Assembly (NCBI RefSeq): GCF_001426265.1
Contig: NZ_LMDG01000032.1
Span: forward strand, 241,900-305,899
Length of the DNA stretch: 64,000 bases
From: Rhizobium sp. Root1220
GTDB lineage: Bacteria; Pseudomonadota; Alphaproteobacteria; Rhizobiales; Rhizobiaceae
Direction: 5' to 3'
The translations under genes were made by a program, and so were the position numbers. Of this stretch, positions 8,677 to 15,653 are shown piece after piece. Under the pieces are notes generated by a model. It had not been told where the DNA came from, did no database searches, and saw only the letters and a list, made by a program, of their open reading frames with translations. The first letter of the stretch is position 1. Every line of letters starts with the position of its first letter.

Positions 8677-9465
8677 ATGGAACAAACAGTTGTATCGGCG
8701 CAAAATCCGGCGGCACACCGCGATGGTGATCGGATGCCGGTATCTCGCTCGCAGGAATTGAGTCAAATCGCATGGGACGCACTCTCACCGCTCGTCATCG
8801 ACCACGATGCTATCGCGCGCAATCGTATTGTGACCGCGAACCGGTCGGACACGGCACATGTCGCCTTCGACATGTTGCGGACAAAGCTGCTGCAGGAGTT
8901 GCGGCAAAACAACTGGACGTCTGTCGCCATCACGTCTCCGACGCCGGGCTGCGGTAAGACCTTCGTTGCGGCTAACCTTGCATTCAGCCTTGCCAATCAG
9001 AAGGATTGTCGAACACTCTTGCTCGACCTCGATCTGCGGCGTCCCCAGGTCGGCAAAACGCTGGGGATCAAGAACGCGGCCTCGATGGAGAGCTTTCTGA
9101 AGGGGGAGATCGAGGTCGGCGACACCTTTTTGCGCCACGAGGAAAATCTTGCGATTGCGGCCAATAGGAAGCCGGCGCAGTTTTCCGCAGAGTTGCTGCA
9201 GAGCACCGCTTCCACTGACGCGCTGTTTGAAATGAAGCAGCGCATGATGCCGGATATCATCCTTTTCGACCTGCCACCGATGCTGTCTACCGACGATGTG
9301 CTGGCTTTCCTGCCTAACGTGGATTGCGTGATCCTGGTCGCGGCGGCGGAACACAGTACACTCGCCGAGGTCGATGTGTGCGAGCATAGCCTTGCTGCCA
9401 AAGCCAACGTCCTGGGCGTCGTCTTGAACAAGTGCAAGTTTACGCCTGAGAAGTACGGCTACTGA
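8677..9465 (+). CDS. CpsD/CapB-like bacterial tyrosine-kinase ATPase (split partner of the co-polymerase)
   Basis: Cytoplasmic P-loop ATPase of 262 aa from the BY-kinase family. Walker A is PTPGCGKT (Lys94, codon 8956-8958), Walker A' is LLLDLDLRRP and Walker B is ILFDLPP, so the nucleotide site looks complete. The C-terminus ends in KYGY, a short tail with two tyrosines rather than a long tyrosine cluster. I chose ATG 8677 because GAGG lies 8 bases upstream. The in-frame ATG 8623 would add 18 residues but has only a weak ribosome site. It should pair with the PCP at 7162-8616, whose cytoplasmic tail normally activates such kinases. Autophosphorylation is inferred. Confidence 0.85.
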   Translation: MEQTVVSAQNPAAHRDGDRMPVSRSQELSQIAWDALSPLVIDHDAIARNRIVTANRSDTAHVAFDMLRTKLLQELRQNNWTSVAITSPTPGCGKTFVAANLAFSLANQKDCRTLLLDLDLRRPQVGKTLGIKNAASMESFLKGEIEVGDTFLRHEENLAIAANRKPAQFSAELLQSTASTDALFEMKQRMMPDIILFDLPPMLSTDDVLAFLPNVDCVILVAAAEHSTLAEVDVCEHSLAAKANVLGVVLNKCKFTPEKYGY

Positions 9466-9675
9466 CACCCTTTGCGGTAGGCAGAAAGACGGATCATCTC
9501 AGAGTTTGAATTTCCGCGATTGACACGATGGCTCGGGCCAGCTTGGTCGCTATCGGCTCCGATACGCGCCAACGGACATCATCTGACGGTCATGTCTCAG
9601 TTCATTCCGGACAAGATCTCTGATTGTCTCGGCGTGCGTCCGCTCGCAGCCAACCCAAATGAAATGCTGGGGTGC

Positions 9676-10165
9676 CTAGCCGGTTGCTGCTTGCCGCAGC
9701 GCTTCGTTGAGCATCGGCGTCGTGCCCGCAGCGGCAGCGGTGCGGTGAAGCCAATTGACCACCAGTTCGCCAGCCGAGCAAAGCGCTTGCTCCTCGGTCG
9801 GCCCATCGATTTCAAGGAGGGCGCGTAGTCTTGTTCCCGTCGGCGGGGCCTCGGCGCCAATGCGCAGGATCGCCGGCAGGGCGGTCTCCTCGCCGGCGAG
9901 AATGATGTTCTGAGCCTTCGGTACACCACCTCCACCAAGTCCGAGCAGACGACAAAGTGACTGAGCCTCGCATTAACTGCCCAGTTCGCGCCGGGCATGC
10001 TCTCGCCTGCATGCTGGACGATATCGCTGTCCATCTCGCCCGCTGCGTGTTCGACGCTGCGGATCGTGTAGATGCGCATGACAATCTCGTCTGCGCCGCT
10101 TGGCCAGTAACTATGTCCGAGCGCAGATACGGCCAGTTGGGCTGTCGTCCCGCAGCCGCCATGTC
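9676..10165 (-). pseudogene. Frameshifted remnant of a siderophore-interacting protein (FAD-binding ferric reductase)
   Basis: Reading the minus strand gives recognisable SIP-family protein, but in pieces. From about 10110 the frame reads HSYWPSGADEIVMRIYTIRSV, then a block containing DSDIVQHAGESMPGANWA (FAD_binding_9-like). Near 9930-9950 the match jumps to another frame reading GVPKAQNIILAGEETALPAI, then a block with LLEIDGPTEEQ and VVNWLHRTAAAAG, ending at TAG 9676-9678 (SIP C-terminal domain). Upstream of about 10110 the similarity moves to yet another frame (QPNWPYLRS). The true 5' end is missing. Two or more frameshifts and a lost start make it a pseudogene. It lies directly upstream of nasT on the opposite strand and occupies nearly all of the 820-bp gap. 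Confidence 0.75.
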
Positions 10166-10284
10166 AACCGTGTCTTCTCAGCGCGAACCCAAGGCAGGCT
10201 TATTTTTGTGCATGTCATAATTTGCTTGATTTTTAGGCTAATATCCCGCAATTCAGATCGGAGCTATTCACCGACGTTCCGCAA

Positions 10285-10905
10285 ATGGATTGCTTGCTGC
10301 CAGTGGCAAAGTCCCCACCGTTGAAATCCAGCCTCAATGTTCTTGTCATTGACGAGAACGGGATACGGGCATCAATCATAGAGCTTGGTCTGCGTGAGGC
10401 AGGCTATGATCGCGTGACCGTGATCGACGACATGAACGGGCTGGCGCGCCGGATCGAGGAGATCAACCCGGACGTTATCGTCATCGATATAGAGAATCCG
10501 AACCGCGACATGCTGGAGAGCATCTTTCAGATATCGCGCGCGGTGAAACGTCCGATCGCAATGTTCGTCGACAAGTCGGACGAGGATTCGATCGTCGCCG
10601 CGGTCGAAGCGGGAGTGTCTGCCTATATCGTTGACGGTCTCAAGAAGGAACGGGTCAAGCCCATCCTTGAGATGGCGGTAAGCCGCTTTAACGCTTTCAG
10701 TCGTCTGCAGCGCGAGCTCGCCGATGCGAAGTCGGCACTCGAGGAGCGCAAGGTCATAGACCGCGCCAAGGGCGTCCTGATGAAGGTGCGTGGCCTGTCG
10801 GAGGAGGAGGCCTTCGCCCTGCTGCGGCAGACCGCCATGAATGAGAAAAAGAAAATCGCCGACATTGCCCAGAGCGTCGTCACTGCCGCCGGGCTGCTGA
10901 TGTGA
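10285..10905 (+). CDS. nasT: NasT, ANTAR-domain RNA-binding antiterminator
   Basis: A 206-aa protein with a receiver-like N-terminal domain (LNVLVIDENGIR, PDVIVIDIENP, then AYIVDGL) and a C-terminal ANTAR domain (about 140-200, with KVIDRAKGVLMKVRGLSEEEAF). The family is known to bind two-hairpin leaders with hexanucleotide loops and prevent termination. NasT is held inactive by NasS until nitrate or nitrite is present. A matching leader lies at 12416-12545. The start is uncertain: ATG 10285 has no good ribosome site and adds about 14 unconserved residues, while TTG 10321 would begin right before the receiver fold. nasS follows after 43 bases. Confidence 0.93.
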   Translation: MDCLLPVAKSPPLKSSLNVLVIDENGIRASIIELGLREAGYDRVTVIDDMNGLARRIEEINPDVIVIDIENPNRDMLESIFQISRAVKRPIAMFVDKSDEDSIVAAVEAGVSAYIVDGLKKERVKPILEMAVSRFNAFSRLQRELADAKSALEERKVIDRAKGVLMKVRGLSEEEAFALLRQTAMNEKKKIADIAQSVVTAAGLLM

Positions 10906-10948
10906 TCGCGACCAATCAGGATACGCATGATGTCCGGAGGACACCGGA

Positions 10949-12229
10949 GTGAATATGACAATGACAGGAAATTCGACCGGCGGCCTTGCCGCACCCGACT
11001 GGATCTCGTCCGAGGGGCCGAAGACACTACGCGCAGGTTTCATTCCGCTCGTCGACGCATCGGTGCTGATTGCCGCAGCTGAGTTCGGCTTTGCGACGAA
11101 AGAAGGTCTGACCCTCGATCTCGTCAAGGACGTCTCCTGGGCGAATGTACGCGACCGCTTGGCTTTTCGGCAGTTCGACATCGCGCATATGCTGTCGCCG
11201 ATGCCGGTTGCTTCCATGCTCGGCCTCGGCTCCAATCCGTCTCCGACGATCACGCCTTTCTCGCTTGGCCGCGGTGGCAACGCCATCACGCTTTCCACCC
11301 GGCTCTTTGAGCGAATGCGGCAGACTACCGGCCTGTCCGAGAAGACTGGCGCGCTGGAGAGTGCCCGCGCACTGTCCATGGTTCTCAAGGACATGAAGGC
11401 ACGTGGCGAGCCGCTGCCAAGGTTCGGCATGACCTATCCGTTCTCGTCGCACAACTACGAGTTCCGTTATTGGCTCGCCGCCGGCGGCATCGATCCGGAC
11501 AGCGACGTGAAACTCGTCGTCGTGCCGCCGCCGCTGACGTCAGATGCGCTCGCCGCCGGTGCTATTGACGGTTTCTGCGTCGGCGCACCCTGGAACATGA
11601 TCGCATCCGAGCGCGGCGTCGGGCGTATCGTCGCCGCCAAGCAGGATATCTGGCCCTCGGCCCCTGAGAAGGTCATCGGCATGCGGCCGGATTGGGCTGA
11701 CGCTCATCCGGAAACCGTCTCGCGCCTGATTGTCGCGCTGGATGCGGCGGCGCGCTGGTGCGACTTGGGAGAAAATCACGATGCGCTGGCCGAGGTGCTG
11801 GCAGGTCCGCGCTATCTTGCTGCCCCGGTCGAAATTATCCGGCGTGTTCTGGCCGGCGAATTCAGCCTCGATGCCAAAGGCAACAGGCGTGTCATCGACG
11901 ATTATTTCGTGTTTCACCGCCGATTTGCGAACTATCCGCGTCCCGGTCATGCGCTGTGGATCTACAGCCAGATGGTCCGCTGGGGACAGGTGGGAATGGC
12001 GCTCGGCAGCGCCAGAGCGGCAACTTCCGCCTATCGTCCGGATCTCTACCGCGCAGCACTCGGCGATGGAAATGCGCCCGCGGATGCGGATATTCGCATC
12101 GAGGGAGACGCAGACGGCGATCGCTTTATGGATGGACATGTCTTCGATCCATCGAAGCTCGGCGCCTATGTTTCTGACTTTGCGGTGCGCAGCTTTCATT
12201 CGCCAGCCGGAAGTCCGGATGATCACTGA
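10949..12229 (+). CDS. nasS: NasS, cytoplasmic nitrate/nitrite sensor (NrtA-like)
   Basis: A 426-aa protein of the NrtA/CmpA nitrate-binding family (LRAGFIPLVDASVLIAAAE, NYEFRYWLAAGGIDPD, DGFCVGAPWNMIA). Unlike the paralogue at 12587 it has no signal peptide, so it should be cytoplasmic. That is the hallmark of NasS, which binds nitrate or nitrite and releases NasT. Two starts are plausible: GTG 10949 with GGAGG 8 bases upstream, or ATG 10955 with GGAG 5 bases upstream. It sits between nasT and the leader that NasT should recognise. Confidence 0.92.
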   Translation: MNMTMTGNSTGGLAAPDWISSEGPKTLRAGFIPLVDASVLIAAAEFGFATKEGLTLDLVKDVSWANVRDRLAFRQFDIAHMLSPMPVASMLGLGSNPSPTITPFSLGRGGNAITLSTRLFERMRQTTGLSEKTGALESARALSMVLKDMKARGEPLPRFGMTYPFSSHNYEFRYWLAAGGIDPDSDVKLVVVPPPLTSDALAAGAIDGFCVGAPWNMIASERGVGRIVAAKQDIWPSAPEKVIGMRPDWADAHPETVSRLIVALDAAARWCDLGENHDALAEVLAGPRYLAAPVEIIRRVLAGEFSLDAKGNRRVIDDYFVFHRRFANYPRPGHALWIYSQMVRWGQVGMALGSARAATSAYRPDLYRAALGDGNAPADADIRIEGDADGDRFMDGHVFDPSKLGAYVSDFAVRSFHSPAGSPDDH

Positions 12230-12390
12230 TCTGTTGCCGCATCGCACAAATCGCTTGCAGGTTACTGAGACCTCACGACGCAGATGCACAAAATATCAGC
12301 CAATGTCGTGAATGCTAAAAATATGAGCTGAACAATAGGCTGAACGATTTATCAAATTTTGTCAAAGTGTTAGTCAGCTTTGAGCAAAAC

Positions 12391-12406
12391 TGGCACGGCC
12401 TTTGCA
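12391..12406 (+). promoter_or_regulatory. Sigma-54 (RpoN) promoter of the nrtA operon
   Basis: TGGCACGGCCTTTGCA matches the -24/-12 consensus (TGGCAC-N5-TTGCA) with GG and GC 10 bases apart. This predicts a transcript starting near 12417, exactly at the base of the ANTAR hairpin. It implies nitrogen control through an NtrC-type activator. I could not find a convincing NtrC dyad between 12230 and 12390. Confidence 0.9.
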
Positions 12407-12415
12407 GTGCATAAA

Positions 12416-12545
12416 TTGCTCTGGTCAACGGCGACCGGAGCAAGTTGAGCGCCCGATAGCGCCCACGAAAGACATCGACGTCGCAAGGTTTTTGCAGTCC
12501 GGGATCCTCCCTCCCGATGACGCATCTGCCGAGCGGCGTTTTTTT
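12416..12545 (+). promoter_or_regulatory. NasT-responsive ANTAR antitermination leader with intrinsic terminator
   Basis: Hairpin P1 is an 11-bp stem (12416-12426 with 12433-12443, one G-T wobble) closing the hexaloop AACGGC, with A at loop position 1 and G at position 4 as ANTAR targets require. A second element is less clear: GCGC-CCGATA-GCGC (12449-12462) has a hexaloop lacking A1/G4, while GAC-ATCGAC-GTC (12471-12482) has A1/G4 but only a 3-bp stem. Downstream are a CGGGA/TCCCG hairpin (12500-12516) and a short GCC-GAGC-GGC hairpin followed by seven T residues (12539-12545). nrtA starts 41 bases later. NasT binding should prevent termination here. Confidence 0.82.
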
Positions 12546-12586
12546 ATTCCCAAATTCCGGCCAGCACCAGCAGAGGAAGCCTCCGC

Positions 12587-13885
12587 ATGAACAAGATTGT
12601 CACGACCGGCATCACACGACGCAGCATCCTGAAGACGACGTCAGCCGCGGCATTGATTGCCGCCGTCCGCACCGCGTTTCCATCCGGCGCCCTTGCCGCC
12701 AACGCCGGCCCCGAGGTGACAGGCGCCAAGCTCGGCTTCATTGCGCTGACCGACGCAGCGCCGCTGATCGTCGCACAGGAAAAGGGCCTGTTTGCCAAGC
12801 ATGGCCTTCCCGATGTCGAGGTTGCCAAGCAGGCCTCCTGGGGCGCCACCCGGGACAACCTCGTGCTCGGCGGCGCTTCGAACGGCATCGACGGCGCGCA
12901 CATCCTTTCGCCGCTGCCGTACCTGATGCAATCGGGCAAGGTCACACAGAACAACCAGCCGGTGCCGATGACCATCCTGGCGCGGCTGAACTACGACAGC
13001 CAGGGCATCTCTGTCGCCAAGGAATATGCCGATACCGGCGTGCAACTCGACTCGTCCAAGCTGAAGGCCGCCTTCGAGAAGAAGAAGGCCGACGGCAAGG
13101 AGATCAAGGCGGCCATGACTTTCCCCGGCGGCACCCATGATCTCTGGATCCGCTACTGGCTCGCTGCCGGCGGCATAGATCCGGACAAGGATGTCTCGAC
13201 GATCGTCGTGCCGCCGCCGCAGATGGTGGCGAACATGAAGGTCGGCAACATGGACGTCTTCTGTGTCGGCGAGCCCTGGAACGAACAGCTGGTCAACCAA
13301 GGCATCGGCTTCACCGCGGCAACCACCGGCGAACTTTGGAAGGGCCACCCGGAAAAGGCGCTCGGCATGCGTACCGACTGGGTCGAGAAGAACCCGAACG
13401 CCGCCAAGGCTCTGCTGATGGCCGTGATGGAAGCCCAGCAATGGTGCGACAGCATGGACAACAAGGAAGAGATGTCGACCATCCTCGGCAAGCGCCAGTG
13501 GTTCAACGTGCCGCCGAAGGACGTGCTGGGTCGCCTCAAGGGCGACATCAACTACGGCAACGGCCGTGTCGCGCATGGCACCGATCTCTATATGAAGTTC
13601 TGGGCCGGCGGCGTCTCCTACCCGTTCAAGAGCCACGACACCTGGTTCCTCGCCGAAAACATCCGCTGGGGCAAGTTTGCGCCCGATACCGACATCAAGG
13701 CGCTGGTCGACAAGGTGAACCGCGAAGACATCTGGCGCGACGCCGCCAAGGACCTCGGCGTGGCCGCAGCCGACATTCCGGCATCCTCCTCGCGCGGCAA
13801 GGAAACCTTCTTCGACGGCAAGGTCTTCGATCCGGAAAATCCGTCCGCCTATCTCGATAGCCTCACGATCAAGGCCGCATCCTGA
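12587..13885 (+). CDS. nrtA: Nitrate ABC transporter, periplasmic substrate-binding protein
   Basis: A 432-aa NrtA/CmpA-family binding protein. The N-terminus has a twin-arginine motif (TRRSILK, residues 10-16) followed by a hydrophobic stretch ending near GALAA, so Tat export is predicted. The mature part contains GFIALTDAAPLIVAQEKG, IRYWLAAGGIDPDKD and FCVGEPWNEQL, the same blocks as cytoplasmic NasS. It delivers nitrate or nitrite to NrtB/NrtC. It is the first structural gene after the sigma-54 promoter and NasT leader. A hairpin with a T-run follows its stop and may make it more abundant than the downstream products. Confidence 0.95.
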   Translation: MNKIVTTGITRRSILKTTSAAALIAAVRTAFPSGALAANAGPEVTGAKLGFIALTDAAPLIVAQEKGLFAKHGLPDVEVAKQASWGATRDNLVLGGASNGIDGAHILSPLPYLMQSGKVTQNNQPVPMTILARLNYDSQGISVAKEYADTGVQLDSSKLKAAFEKKKADGKEIKAAMTFPGGTHDLWIRYWLAAGGIDPDKDVSTIVVPPPQMVANMKVGNMDVFCVGEPWNEQLVNQGIGFTAATTGELWKGHPEKALGMRTDWVEKNPNAAKALLMAVMEAQQWCDSMDNKEEMSTILGKRQWFNVPPKDVLGRLKGDINYGNGRVAHGTDLYMKFWAGGVSYPFKSHDTWFLAENIRWGKFAPDTDIKALVDKVNREDIWRDAAKDLGVAAADIPASSSRGKETFFDGKVFDPENPSAYLDSLTIKAAS

Positions 13886-13896
13886 TCTCCGCTGCT

Positions 13897-13923
13897 GGCG
13901 CGCGCGGGGCGCGCCGGTTTTTT
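13897..13923 (+). terminator. Intra-operon attenuator hairpin between nrtA and nrtB
   Basis: Arms GGCGCGC (13897-13903) and GCGCGCC (13909-13915) enclose a 5-nt loop and are followed by GG and six T residues (13918-13923). It has the form of a strong intrinsic terminator, yet nrtB follows in the same direction within 25 bases with no other visible promoter. Partial read-through is likely. Confidence 0.8.
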
Positions 13924-13945
13924 CCCGTATCCGTAGGAGCGCGCC

Positions 13946-14839
13946 ATGCCTGTCCTGGCCAAGAAACAGACCATCGCTGCCGCAGCGAACATCTCTAAGA
14001 CAGCGACCATCCTGCCGCTGGCAAAACGGCCCGCAACCAAGTTCGATCTGAAGAAGACCACATCAGCCGTGCTGTCCAACGTCATCCCGCCGATGGTCGT
14101 TCTCGCCATCGTGCTCGCCGTCTGGCAGGTGCTCTGTTCGTCGCCAACGGCCTCCTTGCCCTCGCCGCATCAGGTCTGGCAGGAAAGCTACGATCTGATC
14201 GCCTATCCGTTCTTCAACAACGGCTCGCAGGATATCGGCCTCGGCTGGCGCGTGCTGATCTCGCTGCAGCGCGTGGCTTATGGCTTCGGTCTTGCCGCCG
14301 TCGCCGGCGTCGTGGTCGGCGCCATCATCGGCCAGTCAGTCTGGGCCATGCGCGGCCTCGACCCGATCTTCCAGGTGCTTCGCACCGTTCCGCCGCTCGC
14401 CTGGCTGCCGCTGTCGCTCGCCGCCTTCCAAGATAGCAACCCATCGGCGATCTTTGTGATCTTCATCACCTCGATCTGGCCCGTCATCATCAATACCGCC
14501 GTCGGCGTACGCAATATCCCGCAGGATTATCGCAACGTCGCCAAGGTGCTGCGGCTGAACCAGATTGAGTTCTTCTTCAAGATCATGCTGCCCTCGGCTG
14601 CCCCTTACATCTTCACCGGCCTTCGCATCGGTGTAGGCCTGTCGTGGCTGGCGATCGTTGCCGCAGAGATGCTCACCGGCGGTGTCGGTATCGGCTTCTT
14701 CATCTGGGATGCGTGGAACTCGTCGCGCCTGCCCGACATCATCGTCGCGCTTGCCTACATCGGCGTCGTCGGCTTCGCGCTCGACAAGCTGGTGGCAGCC
14801 GTCGGCAAGCTGATCACCCGCGGCGCTTCGGCCAATTGA
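13946..14839 (+). CDS. nrtB: Nitrate ABC transporter, permease
   Basis: Inner-membrane permease of 297 aa from the NrtB/SsuC/TauC family. There are about six membrane segments (for example VVLAIVLAVWQVL near residue 52 and several after 110), and the cytoplasmic EAA loop is recognisable (NVAKVLRLNQIEFFFKIMLPSAAPYIFTGLRIG presented as the usual A-x3-G-type coupling region). The unusually long N-terminal tail is Ala/Lys-rich. ATG 13946 has AGGAG 7 bases upstream. It forms the channel for nitrate/nitrite uptake with NrtC and NrtA. Confidence 0.95.
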   Translation: MPVLAKKQTIAAAANISKTATILPLAKRPATKFDLKKTTSAVLSNVIPPMVVLAIVLAVWQVLCSSPTASLPSPHQVWQESYDLIAYPFFNNGSQDIGLGWRVLISLQRVAYGFGLAAVAGVVVGAIIGQSVWAMRGLDPIFQVLRTVPPLAWLPLSLAAFQDSNPSAIFVIFITSIWPVIINTAVGVRNIPQDYRNVAKVLRLNQIEFFFKIMLPSAAPYIFTGLRIGVGLSWLAIVAAEMLTGGVGIGFFIWDAWNSSRLPDIIVALAYIGVVGFALDKLVAAVGKLITRGASAN

Positions 14840-14850
14840 AGGGAATGACC

Positions 14851-15648
14851 ATGACCGCTTATCTCAAGCTCGACCACATCGATAAACATTTCGACCGGGC
14901 AGGCACGCGCGCCGAGGTGCTGAAGGGCATCAACCTGACGATCTCCAAGGGTGAATTCGTCTCGATCATCGGCCATTCCGGCTGCGGCAAGTCCACGTTG
15001 CTCAACCTGATCGCCGGACTCACGCCGGTGTCCGCAGGTGCCGTGTTGCTCGAAAACCGAGAGGTCAACGCCCCCGGTCCCGAGCGCGCTGTCGTATTCC
15101 AAAACCACAGCCTGCTACCGTGGCTCACCGTCTACGAAAACGTCAACCTCGCCGTCTCCAAGGTCTTCGGCAGTTCCAAGACCAAGGCTGAGCGTCAAGA
15201 CTGGGTGATGGCCAATCTCGACCTCGTCCAGATGGCCCACGCCAGGGACAAGCGCCCATCGGAAATCTCCGGCGGCATGAAGCAGCGCGTCGGCATCGCC
15301 CGGGCATTGTCGATGGAACCGAAGATCCTGCTGCTGGACGAGCCTTTCGGCGCGCTCGACGCACTCACTCGCGCCCACCTGCAGGACGCGGTGATGGAAA
15401 TCCACGCCCGCCTCGGCAACACGATGGTGATGATCACCCATGATGTCGACGAAGCCGTGCTCCTGTCCGACCGGATCGTGATGATGACCAACGGCCCGGC
15501 CGCCAAGATCGGCGAGGTGCTCGACGTACCGATCGCGCGCGCCCGCAACCGGATCGAGCTCGCCTCCGACCGAACCTACCTCAAATGCCGCGAAGCCGTG
15601 CTGAAGTTCCTCTACGAACGTCACCGCTTCGTCGAAGCCGCGGAGTAA
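14851..15648 (+). CDS. nrtC: Nitrate ABC transporter, ATP-binding protein
   Basis: Cytoplasmic ABC ATPase of 265 aa from the NrtC/NrtD/SsuB group. Walker A GHSGCGKST, Q-loop FQNHSLLPW, signature SGGMKQRVGIARAL, Walker B LLLDEPFGALD and the H-loop ITHDVDEA are all intact. It has a single ABC domain, so it lacks the NrtA-like C-terminal domain found in cyanobacterial NrtC. ATG 14851 is preferred over ATG 14845 because the GAAGGG ribosome site lies 7 bases before it. It starts 11 bases after nrtB and energises nitrate import. Confidence 0.95.
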   Translation: MTAYLKLDHIDKHFDRAGTRAEVLKGINLTISKGEFVSIIGHSGCGKSTLLNLIAGLTPVSAGAVLLENREVNAPGPERAVVFQNHSLLPWLTVYENVNLAVSKVFGSSKTKAERQDWVMANLDLVQMAHARDKRPSEISGGMKQRVGIARALSMEPKILLLDEPFGALDALTRAHLQDAVMEIHARLGNTMVMITHDVDEAVLLSDRIVMMTNGPAAKIGEVLDVPIARARNRIELASDRTYLKCREAVLKFLYERHRFVEAAE

Positions 15649-15653
15649 TAGAT

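Noticed and set aside
9812..10162. A 116-codon minus-strand frame as a separate gene
   Set aside because: It is one of the shifted frames of the siderophore-interacting-protein remnant, not an independent gene.
10372..11430. A 352-codon minus-strand frame opposite nasT and nasS
   Set aside because: Both plus-strand genes are clearly coding with family motifs, and the antisense protein shows no recognisable feature.
12230..12390. NtrC binding site upstream of the sigma-54 promoter
   Set aside because: I looked for GCAC-N5-GTGC type dyads and found only isolated half-sites such as TGCAC near 12284.
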